Assembly: GCA_947472765.1 (NCBI GenBank)
Contig: CANJCM010000037.1
Coordinates: 1 to 42,675 of the forward strand
Reading direction: 5' to 3'
DNA length: 42,675 nucleotides
Origin: Opitutia bacterium
Lineage (GTDB): Bacteria > Verrucomicrobiota > Verrucomicrobiia > Opitutales > Opitutaceae
The position numbers and the translations under genes are program-made. Below the pieces are notes generated by a model. The model saw only the letters and a program-made list of their open reading frames with translations, was not told the origin of the DNA and searched no databases. This document shows, piece by piece, positions 34,191 to 41,305 of this stretch. How positions within the stretch are numbered: the stretch's first letter is position 1; every line of letters begins with the position of its first letter.

Positions 34191-34565
34191 GGGGTTGGGG
34201 AATTTGAGATTTGAGATCTGAAATCTGAGACCAGAGGGGCGGCACCGACGGGGTGGGTCCAAGAACATCCGCCGCGCCCTCCGGCGCAAGCCCGCCGCGG
34301 CGCCAGCCGCGAGGCGGCTGGCATTTGAGATTTGAAATTTGAGATTTGAGAGCCGGAACCCGAACCCAACGACCCCTACTCGAACCTGGCAGTCCAGCCC
34401 ACCTCCGATCTCAAATTTCAAATCTCAGATCTCAAATGCAGAACCTCGGGCCGGCCGGCCCGAGGTTCTGCTTGATGCGAGTCGCGGGCTTCGGTGTGAT
34501 TTTTCGGTACGCGGATCCGTCGCAGCGCCAATTCAGGCGCCAGGGCTGTTTCGCGTCTCCCCCCC
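34191..34565. other. divergent intergenic region occupied by REP family 5 DNA
   Basis: No gene is supported. Repeat units AATTTGAGATTTGAGATCTG (34201-34220), ATTTGAGATTTGAAATTTGA (34323-34342) and the inverse TCAAATTTCAAATCTCAGAT (34411-34430) can pair in alternative ways. Hairpin GCCAGCCGC/GCGGCTGGC (loop GAG) lies at 34302-34322, and a 34-nt perfect palindrome at 34438-34471. About 95 nt remain upstream of the DUF5916 gene for its promoter. Confidence 0.65.
34438..34471. repeat. perfect 34-nt palindrome
   Basis: Arm GCAGAACCTCGGGCCGG is exactly complementary to the following 17 bases, with no spacer. It terminates the family 5 cluster on the right, as GTAG hairpins do elsewhere. Confidence 0.85.
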
Positions 34566-37265
34566 ATGCCTCCGGCCCGTTCCCTCCTCCTCCTTTCGCT
34601 CCTGGCAGTTCCCGGTTTGTGGGCGGGCGAGGCGTCGCCGGCGGTTGCGCACGCCGTGCGCACCAACACGCCGCCGAAGATCGACGGCAAGCTCGATGAC
34701 GCCGAATGGCAGGCGGCCACCGCCATCACCTCCTTTCGGCAGCGCGATCCCCAGGAGGGCCAGCCCACCTCCCATCCGACCGCCGTGCGCGTGCTGTTTG
34801 ACGACGAGGCGATCTACATCGGAGCGCGGATCGAGAATTCCGAGCTGATTAATTTTCGCCTCGGCCGGCGCGACATGGATTTTTCGTCCTCGGACTGGTT
34901 CCAAGTGAGCCTCGACACCTTCACCGATCGGCGCAACGCGGTGCGCTTCTCGGTCAATCCCGGCGGCGTGAAGCGGGATGCCATCATCACGGGCGATTAC
35001 TTTGGGACAGGCGGTGCTTTCACCGGCGCCGATGGCGAACTGGCCTGGGACGCAGTGTGGGATGCCACGACCAGCATCGATGCGCACGGCTGGACGGCGG
35101 AGCTCCGAATTCCGTTCAGCCAGCTTCGTTTCGCCAAGGCCGCGGACGCTCCGGCTCCGACCGAGCCCGGCGAAGAGCTGGGACGCGGCACGCCGCAGAC
35201 GTGGGGAGTCCAATTTGAAACGATCAACGCGCAGCGGCAGGAACTCGCGATGTTTGCCTTCACGCCGAAGAAGGACCTCGGTGGCGTCTCGGCCTTCGGC
35301 AACCTCGAGGGCCTCAGGGTCACGCAGAGCACGAAGGCCTGGGAGCTGGTGCCCTACGTCCTCGGTCAGGGCAGCTTCGACTCCACCGGCCTGAGCCCGC
35401 TGACGCCGGAACGGGACTACGATTTCAAGGCCGGCATCGATGCGCGCTACCGGATCACTTCCAACCTCACGCTGACTGCCGCGATCAATCCGGACTTCGG
35501 CCAGGTCGAGGTCGATCCCGCGGTGATCAACCTCACCGCCTTTGAAACCCGGCTCGAGGAACGGCGCCCGTTCTTCATCGAAGGATCCAGTTATTTCCGG
35601 ATCGCCCCGGCCTTGCGCAGTTTTTACGCCGCCCGGGATCTTCTCTACACCCGCCGCATCGGACGCGCTCCCCACGTGAAGCTGCCGTCCAGCGACGCCC
35701 ACATTCCTGCGACGACGGATATCGTGGCGGCCGCCAAGCTCACCGGCCGGACTGAGGCCGGCTGGACGATTGGCGTGCTCGACGCCTACACGAAGGAGAT
35801 GCACGGCATTTACCTCGATGGGACGGGGACGCGCCGCGATGCGGTGGTGGAGCCCGCGACCAACTATCTCCTCGGCCGCATCAGCCGCGAGATGCGCAAC
35901 GGTGAGACCGCCATCGGCTTGATGGGCACGGCGGTGAACCGGGATCTCGGCGACCCGCTCGCCGCCGCCTCGCTGGGGAAGTCGGCCTACACCGGCGCGC
36001 TCGATCTCGGACACGACTTCTTCAATCGCGTCTGGAATATTTCCGCCTACCTCGCCGGCAGCCGCGTCACCGGCACGCCCGCGGCGATCACCTCGCTGCA
36101 GCGCGCCTCCGCGCGCTACTACCAGCGCCCCGATGCCGAGAGTTTCCGCCCCGACCCTGCGGCCACCACGCTCAGCGGTTCAGCCGGCCAGTTCCAATTC
36201 GGGAAACGGTCCGGGGTGCACTGGGACGGCAACCTGGCCTACCTGTTCATCACGCCGGGCTACGAGATCAACGACGTCGGATTTTACCAGCGCGTCGACC
36301 GCAAAGGCATCTCGGGGCGGCTGACTTACACCGAACGCAAACCCGGCCGTTTCATCCGCCGGTGGGCGTCGAACTACTATTACGCCTATTACCAGAACTA
36401 CGACGGTGACTGGCTGGACAAACAGGTGCGTTTCCTGACCACCGCGCAGAATCTGAAGTTCTGGGGGTTCGAGCTCGATGCGGAATACATGCCGAACCGG
36501 ATCGACGACCGCCTGACGCGCGGCGGGCCGGTCGCGCTGAAGTCGGAGCACTGGTCAGTGATCGGCAAGATCACCACCGATGCGCGCAAGCGGACGATCG
36601 GCGGACTGTCGTTCACCACGAAGCAGGAAACCGTCGGCAGCCACACAAGCGGAGTCGGCGCCAGTCTGGACCTCCAGGCGTCGAAGCGCTGGAGCCTCTA
36701 TCTATCACCGCGCGTCGACTGGACGCATCAGGAGGCCCAGTACGTGACCTCGCTGTCCGACGCGCGGGCGACGTCGACGTTCGGCCGCCGTTATATTTTC
36801 GCGCCGCTGAAACAAACCGAAGCCAGCCTGGAGACCCGCCTGAACTATGCGTTCACGGCGAATCTGACGCTTGAGTTCTACATGCAGGGCCTGGTGGCGG
36901 ATGGCGACTACGGCACGCCGAAGGAATTCGTCCGGCCCCGCGCGTTTCAGTTCGCAACGTACGGTCGCGAGCAGGGAACGATCGCGAAGACCGGGACGAA
37001 ATACACCATCGATCCCGACGGACCGGGCGGGGCGGCCGCGTTTACCGTGAACGATCTGAGTTTCACGAGTCGGTCGCTGCGGGCGAACGCGGTGCTCCGC
37101 TGGGAGTTCCGGCCGGGCAGCACCATCTACGCGGTCTGGCAGCAGGAGCGGCTGAACCCGCTGCTGATGGAAAATTTCACGCTCGGCCGCGCCACGGGCA
37201 GCGTCTTCGACGCGAAGTCGCGCAACGTCTTCGCGCTGAAGATGAGTTACTGGTTCAATCTCTAA
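34566..37265 (+). CDS. outer-membrane DUF5916 protein with N-terminal CBM9-like domain
   Basis: A protein of 899 aa with a signal peptide (about 1-21, LLLLSLLAVPGLWAGEA). Residues about 35-215 form a carbohydrate-binding family 9-like domain (PPKIDGKLDDAEWQAA, IYIGARIEN, DWFQVSLDTFTDRRNAVRF, WTAELRIPFSQLRF). The remaining 680 residues are DUF5916: VNPDFGQVEVDPA-like AINPDFGQVEVDPAVINLTA, FETRLEERRPFFIEGSSYF, followed by alternating aromatic beta-strands and a C-terminal MSYWFNL, ending in an aromatic residue near the terminus, as in outer-membrane beta-barrels. Likely a surface barrel binding sugars or glycans. The ATG at 34566 follows directly from a repeat-filled leader. Confidence 0.85.
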   Translation: MPPARSLLLLSLLAVPGLWAGEASPAVAHAVRTNTPPKIDGKLDDAEWQAATAITSFRQRDPQEGQPTSHPTAVRVLFDDEAIYIGARIENSELINFRLGRRDMDFSSSDWFQVSLDTFTDRRNAVRFSVNPGGVKRDAIITGDYFGTGGAFTGADGELAWDAVWDATTSIDAHGWTAELRIPFSQLRFAKAADAPAPTEPGEELGRGTPQTWGVQFETINAQRQELAMFAFTPKKDLGGVSAFGNLEGLRVTQSTKAWELVPYVLGQGSFDSTGLSPLTPERDYDFKAGIDARYRITSNLTLTAAINPDFGQVEVDPAVINLTAFETRLEERRPFFIEGSSYFRIAPALRSFYAARDLLYTRRIGRAPHVKLPSSDAHIPATTDIVAAAKLTGRTEAGWTIGVLDAYTKEMHGIYLDGTGTRRDAVVEPATNYLLGRISREMRNGETAIGLMGTAVNRDLGDPLAAASLGKSAYTGALDLGHDFFNRVWNISAYLAGSRVTGTPAAITSLQRASARYYQRPDAESFRPDPAATTLSGSAGQFQFGKRSGVHWDGNLAYLFITPGYEINDVGFYQRVDRKGISGRLTYTERKPGRFIRRWASNYYYAYYQNYDGDWLDKQVRFLTTAQNLKFWGFELDAEYMPNRIDDRLTRGGPVALKSEHWSVIGKITTDARKRTIGGLSFTTKQETVGSHTSGVGASLDLQASKRWSLYLSPRVDWTHQEAQYVTSLSDARATSTFGRRYIFAPLKQTEASLETRLNYAFTANLTLEFYMQGLVADGDYGTPKEFVRPRAFQFATYGREQGTIAKTGTKYTIDPDGPGGAAAFTVNDLSFTSRSLRANAVLRWEFRPGSTIYAVWQQERLNPLLMENFTLGRATGSVFDAKSRNVFALKMSYWFNL

Positions 37266-37685
37266 GTCTGACAGGACGGGTTTTCGGAGTTTGGACAGGA
37301 TGACAGGATGGGCAGGATGCCGGCGATTCCGAGCCACCAGACCCGGCCGTGGACAGGATTGCAGGATGAGGCAGGATTCAGGCGACTTTGGATCGGGTTG
37401 CGACCATCAGGAGTGAGCTATTGAGGCCCGCTCAATAGACTGACGTATTCGAAAGCCAGCCCTCCCGCTGCTCACGCAGCGGGCCACGACTGAAATGTAG
37501 CCCTGCCCGTGAGGGCAGGGAGTTCGAAACTCACGGTCAGCCTAATCGACGAAACGCAATAAAACGGAGCATGGCTCGGAACTACGGTCTCCATCCTGCC
37601 CATCCTGTCATCCTGTCCAAAAACGCCTGCGGCTCGAAATCCTGTCGATTGACGCCGCGCGGTCGCTGCGTGTGCTTGTGGCCCG
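37266..37685. other. intergenic region with nested repeats
   Basis: No gene is supported. Family 7 arms 37292-37318 and 37592-37619 are exact inverted repeats (GGACAGGATGACAGGATGGG on the left); a further family 7 fragment lies at 37349-37375. Between them lies a diverged copy (about 37423-37563) of the MITE-like element of 59-204, with REP hairpins at 37464-37520. No terminator with a T-run was found for the DUF5916 gene. Confidence 0.6.
37464..37520. repeat. REP family 2 inverted pair
   Basis: Stem CCCGCTGC/GCAGCGGG, loop TCAC, CCAC; then GTAG, stem CCCTGCCC/GGGCAGGG, loop GTGA. The tetranucleotides face inward, as in the copy at 107-163. Confidence 0.85.
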
Positions 37686-38393
37686 GTGAAACGCTTTTCC
37701 CCAATGCGCGTAATCGGCGTGGCGCTCGTGACCCTCGCCGGCATCGCGTCCGCTGCCACCGGCGATTACGGCGAGCGCGAAGAAACGCCGTTTCGCGCCG
37801 TGCGCGCCGAGGATCGGTTGATGCTGACGGTTGGCCCGGGCGCACTGACCTTCAACGAAACCATCGTGCTGTCGCCGATCGATCGGAAGCGGAAGCTCCA
37901 GCCCGGAAATCCCAATCTCCTGCACATCCTGATTCCGCCGCTCTGGGTGCGCGAGGGCCAGGAGGAGCGGCCGGCGTTCAACACGCTGCGGCCCTACTAT
38001 AGTTCCTCTCATGGACGCGTCCGGCGGTTCGCGTTGCTGCGGCCCGATGGCGAGAAGGTGCTGACGTCCGATCAGATCACGCCGGACTGCCGCTACGTGC
38101 TGACGCTGGAATTCGGCCACGTCATCCCGGATCGATTCACCGTGAACATTGGCTTCGCCTCGAACCGAGGCATCACGCCCGAGACCGAGTTCCTCTACAC
38201 GGCGAGCAACGACGGTTATCCGGTCGTCTCCGGCCCGAGTGAAACCGTGCTCACGGATCTGCACGTGAATGCCGACGCACAGCTCATGCCCTGGAAGGTG
38301 CTGCAGGGTGATCGCGAGCTTCCGCACGCCACGCCCTACATCGTTCGCCTCAATCGCGAGCTGAGCCACGTCATCCGCTTCGGCCAGGAGTGA
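37686..38393 (+). CDS. secreted protein of unknown function
   Basis: A protein of 235 aa from the GTG at 37686, or 229 aa from the ATG at 37704; a signal peptide (RVIGVALVTLAGIASAATG) follows either start. I do not recognise the family. The mature part has alternating beta-strand patterns (LMLTVGPGALTFNETIVL, RYVLTLEFGHVIPDRFTVNIGF), no cysteines in a heme motif and no obvious catalytic signature. It stands alone between repeat-rich gaps; a family 6 repeat starts two bases after its stop. Codon use looks like that of its neighbours. Confidence 0.75.
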   Translation: MKRFSPMRVIGVALVTLAGIASAATGDYGEREETPFRAVRAEDRLMLTVGPGALTFNETIVLSPIDRKRKLQPGNPNLLHILIPPLWVREGQEERPAFNTLRPYYSSSHGRVRRFALLRPDGEKVLTSDQITPDCRYVLTLEFGHVIPDRFTVNIGFASNRGITPETEFLYTASNDGYPVVSGPSETVLTDLHVNADAQLMPWKVLQGDRELPHATPYIVRLNRELSHVIRFGQE

Positions 38394-38625
38394 CGGGATT
38401 TTCGATTTTGGATTCTCGATTGGCGGACAGACACACCCGGGTGCTCCGCATGGATTGCCGTAGGGCCGGCGTTCATCGCCGGGCCCCGTCAAGACTGGTC
38501 GCATCGTAGGGGCGTGGCTCGTCCACGCCCGGCGCCACCCACTCGGGCGCGGTCGAGGCGCGCCCCTACAACGGTTGGCGTCACCTTCTTCGCCGGTCAG
38601 AGACCCCCGCTACTCGCCGCGTCAC
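38394..38625. repeat. repeat cluster: family 6, family 4 and family 3 REPs
   Basis: GGGATTTTCGATTTTGGATT at 38396-38415 (family 6). GTAG with stem GGCCGGCG/CGCCGGGCC, loop TTCAT (38460-38485, family 4). Family 3 hairpins at 38506-38530 (stem GGGCGTGG/CCACGCCC, loop CTCGT) and, inverted, 38545-38569 (stem GGGCGCGG/GCGCGCCC with one mismatch, loop TCGAG, CTAC). The cluster lies between convergent genes. Confidence 0.8.
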
Positions 38626-39429
38626 TCAGAGCATCGGATACGGATCCGCGAACGCCCCGAATGCGCCGAGGCCGCCATCGACCTCGAGATCCGTGGCCGT
38701 GATGAAGGAGGCATCCGCGCTGCTCAGCCAGAGCACGGCGTGGGCAACTTCCTCCGGGCGCCCGATTCGGCCGAGCGGGTGACGATTGGCGAGCGCGGCG
38801 CCGCCTCCCTGACGCTCGAGGCTCGCCCGGACGAGGGGCGTGTCGATCGCACCGGGAGACACGGACACGACCCGGATCCCATCGCGCGCATACTCCACGC
38901 CCCACTGGCGCGCCTGCATCACGTTGCCCGCCTTGATGGGACTGTACGCGCCCACCTGGCGGGCGGTCCGGTGCGCCTGGCCGCTGGCGATGTTCACGAT
39001 TACCCCGCTGCGCTGCGCCTTCATCCGCGTGAGCGCGTGCTTCGCGAGAAAGGTGTAGCCGGAAAAATTCACGTCCACGAGCCGCTGCCAGACCTCCGCC
39101 GGCATCTGGTCGATCGGCAGGTACGAGGCGGCCGGCTGGACCGCGGCATTGTTGACCAGCACGTCCACGGCGCCGAATTTGTTCACCGTCCACGCCACCG
39201 CCGCTTCGCAGTCGCCCTCGCGGGAGGTGTCACAACGGACGAAGTGTGCCCCCGCCGGCAATACCCCGGCCGCTGGCTCGTTCACATCGAGGCAGACGAC
39301 CGCCGCGGCGCGCGAACGCACGAAGGCCTGCACCATCGCGAGGCCAATGCCGCTCGCGCCGCCGGAGACGATGACGACCCGGCCGGTGTTATCGTAGCTG
39401 ACGCTGCCAGTGGGACGGGAGGTGGACAT
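38626..39429 (-). CDS. short-chain dehydrogenase/reductase (SDR)
   Basis: A protein of 267 aa, classical SDR length, cytoplasmic. Cofactor loop GGASGIG (23-29), CDTS block, NNAA (93-96), and the catalytic S149, Y162 and K166 (YSPIK) with normal spacing. The aspartate in VCLDVN at the end of beta-2 favours NAD(H). The PG motif (SVSPGAIDTP) and the C-terminal DLEVDGGL are also present. The substrate is unknown; sugar or sugar-acid oxidoreductases of this type are frequent. The ATG at 39429 was chosen. The gene stands alone between repeat clusters. Confidence 0.9.
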   Translation of the reverse strand: MSTSRPTGSVSYDNTGRVVIVSGGASGIGLAMVQAFVRSRAAAVVCLDVNEPAAGVLPAGAHFVRCDTSREGDCEAAVAWTVNKFGAVDVLVNNAAVQPAASYLPIDQMPAEVWQRLVDVNFSGYTFLAKHALTRMKAQRSGVIVNIASGQAHRTARQVGAYSPIKAGNVMQARQWGVEYARDGIRVVSVSPGAIDTPLVRASLERQGGGAALANRHPLGRIGRPEEVAHAVLWLSSADASFITATDLEVDGGLGAFGAFADPYPML

Positions 39430-39590
39430 GGATCGGAGAAAGCAGGCGAAGCCGGGGGTGACAAGGATGCGCGCGTGCCATCCGGACATCTCAGTGGCGA
39501 TCGCGGCCAGAACACAGTCGTCCCGGCCCTGACAAGAAATCGACGATCGAGTGACGGTATCCCCACCGTCCACGGCGCTCGTTCGGAGTC

Positions 39591-39657
39591 GGGCGTGCAC
39601 GAGGCACGCCCCTCCATCGATTGTCCTTACGTGTAGGGGCGTGCCTCATCCGCGCCC
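39591..39657. repeat. REP family 3 inverted pair
   Basis: Stem GGGCGTGC/GCACGCCC, loop ACGAG, CTCC; then GTAG, stem GGGCGTGC with a partly mismatched return strand CCGCGCCC, loop CTCAT. Confidence 0.75.
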
Positions 39658-39683
39658 GATCTGGGTTTCAAATCTCCACGTGG

Positions 39684-39707
39684 CCAGGCGGCGAGCGCCG
39701 GCCCTAC
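39684..39707. repeat. REP family 4 hairpin
   Basis: CCAGGCGGCGAGCGCCGGCC followed by CTAC; on the minus strand GTAG plus GGCCGGCG with a bulged return strand. Same sequence core as 1051-1077 and 9997-10020. Confidence 0.75.
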
Positions 39708-39768
39708 AGTCGGGCCACCCGTCCCCACTCTCAACTCTCAGCCCTCAACTCTCAACTCCGTCCCCCTC

Positions 39769-41145
39769 TCACAACCCCGCCAGCCGCGTCTCCGCATCGC
39801 CAAAACGATTCAGCCGCACGCCCATCCGGTCCATGATACCGAGGTAGAGGCTGCACAGCTTCCGGTTGTCGTCGCCGGCGTCGAGGTAGTCGAGGGACCG
39901 ACCCGTCGCCAGCGCGCCGTCGAGTCCGCCGACCGTGAGGACCGGGACCTTCCGGTTGTCGTGCTTGGTCCCGGACCACATGTTCGAGATGAACATCAGA
40001 CAACTGTGGTCGAGCACGTTGCCTTCGCCTTCGGGCATCGCGGCGAGTTTCTGCGCGAGATAGGAAAGCTGGCCGACGTGGAAGCGCGCGATCTTCTCGT
40101 AGTCCTCCGAGGTGTCGTAATGCGAGGCACCGTGATGGCCGTCCTTCACGCTGAGGAACGGATAATACAGCGACGACAAATCTCGCGCCAGCAGAAGCGA
40201 GGCCACGCGGGTTTTGTCCGTCTGGAAACCGAGGGCGATGATGTCGCACATCAGCCTGACATGATCGCGCAGATCCTCGGGCAGGCCGTTCTCCGGCCGC
40301 TTCATGGTGAGCGTGGGACGGCCCGCGGCCTTCGCCCGGGTGTCGGCCGAGTCCTTGTCGGCTCGCATCCGTTCGATGCTGCGTTCGACGTCACGGACGC
40401 TGCCGAGGTATTCGTCGAGCTTCGCCTTGTCCGTCGCGCTGATCTTCCGGCCAAGCTTGGCCGCGTGGTCCTTCACGCGATCGAGCACGCTGATGTTGCG
40501 CAGGCTGCCGCCGTTCTCGAACAGGCTGTCGAACGCGAGCGACGGATAGAGCTCGTTCGGCACCGGCGAGTCCGCGTTCTGCCACGAAATGTGCGAGCTG
40601 TAGGCGTTGGAAAAATTCGTCTCGTGGTAACCCGTCATCGGCGCCTCGCAGGCGAGCACCATGCTGGGTTGCAACGTGTCCTGACCGATGTGGTTCGCGA
40701 TCATCTGGTCCATGCTGATGCCGCCGTGGATGATCGCGCCCTGCTGAATCGGCACGCCCGAGAGCAGGTTGCCCGTCATGGCCGGGTGAATGCCATGACC
40801 CGTGGCCGGCTCGGTGAAGAGCCCGCGGATCACGTTCACCTTGCTCTTCAGTGGCTCGAGCGGCGTGAGGGACTTGCTCAGCTCGAAGTCCGCACCTGAA
40901 CCCTTGGCCCACCAGTGCTCCGGACTGATGCCGCAGCCCATGAACATCACGCCGAAGCGCTTCGGGTGACCGGACGCGGTCAGCATGCCGGGCAGTCCCG
41001 ACTCGGCCGCCCGCAGGCCGCCGCCCAGTCCGGAGGACAACGACTCGAGCCAAGGCAGCGCCATCGTGACGCCGACGCCGCGCAGGAAAGTCCGACGGGA
41101 AAGTCCGGCCGAGGCGGCACGGGAGGCGAAGGGCGAATGGCTCAT
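39769..41145 (-). CDS. Tat-exported DUF1552 family protein
   Basis: A protein of 458 aa with a twin-arginine signal (LSRRTFLRGVGVTMALPWLE, R17-R18). The rest is a full-length DUF1552 domain: FGVMFMGCGISPEHWW, KVNVIRGLFTEPATGHGIHPAM, LLSG, SMDQMIANHIGQ, DEYLGSVRDVERSIERM and GHHGASHY, ending near LYLGIMDRMGV. DUF1552 proteins belong to the alkaline-phosphatase-like DUF1501 group of PVC and acidobacterial exported proteins and are typically encoded beside a DUF1592 gene, as here. Function is unproven. The ATG at 41145 gives the signal. The partner gene ends 160 nt upstream, with a REP pair between them. Confidence 0.88.
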   Translation of the reverse strand: MSHSPFASRAASAGLSRRTFLRGVGVTMALPWLESLSSGLGGGLRAAESGLPGMLTASGHPKRFGVMFMGCGISPEHWWAKGSGADFELSKSLTPLEPLKSKVNVIRGLFTEPATGHGIHPAMTGNLLSGVPIQQGAIIHGGISMDQMIANHIGQDTLQPSMVLACEAPMTGYHETNFSNAYSSHISWQNADSPVPNELYPSLAFDSLFENGGSLRNISVLDRVKDHAAKLGRKISATDKAKLDEYLGSVRDVERSIERMRADKDSADTRAKAAGRPTLTMKRPENGLPEDLRDHVRLMCDIIALGFQTDKTRVASLLLARDLSSLYYPFLSVKDGHHGASHYDTSEDYEKIARFHVGQLSYLAQKLAAMPEGEGNVLDHSCLMFISNMWSGTKHDNRKVPVLTVGGLDGALATGRSLDYLDAGDDNRKLCSLYLGIMDRMGVRLNRFGDAETRLAGL

Positions 41146-41205
41146 GGGCGGCGGGGGTGAAATTGAACTATCGGCAGCGGAATGGACGAAGGTGCGCTGG
41201 CTGGT

Positions 41206-41282
41206 GTAGCCCTGCCCGTGAGGGCAGGGACCTTTTCGCGACACGACTCGCAATCTTTCCCGCTGCTCACGTAGCGGGCCAC
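41206..41282. repeat. REP family 2 inverted pair
   Basis: GTAG, stem CCCTGCCC/GGGCAGGG, loop GTGA (41206-41229). Inverted partner stem CCCGCTGC/GTAGCGGG (one G-T pair), loop TCAC, CCAC (41259-41282). Inserted between the DUF1592 and DUF1552 genes of one likely operon. Confidence 0.85.
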
Positions 41283-41305
41283 GAAGCCGGTTTGGGAAAC
41301 CAAAC

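Larger units (their letters stand above)
39430..39768. other. repeat-filled intergenic region
   Basis: No gene is supported. A hairpin GACGGT/ACCGTC lies at 39553-39570, a family 3 REP pair at 39591-39657, a family 4 REP at 39684-39707, and a CTCAACTCTCAGCCCTCAAC string at 39729-39748 that runs up to the end of the DUF1552 gene. Confidence 0.6.

Noticed and set aside
34533-36014. Open frame of 493 codons antisense to the DUF5916 gene
   Set aside because: Shadow frame without recognisable domains; the plus strand gives a signal peptide and CBM9/DUF5916 sequence.
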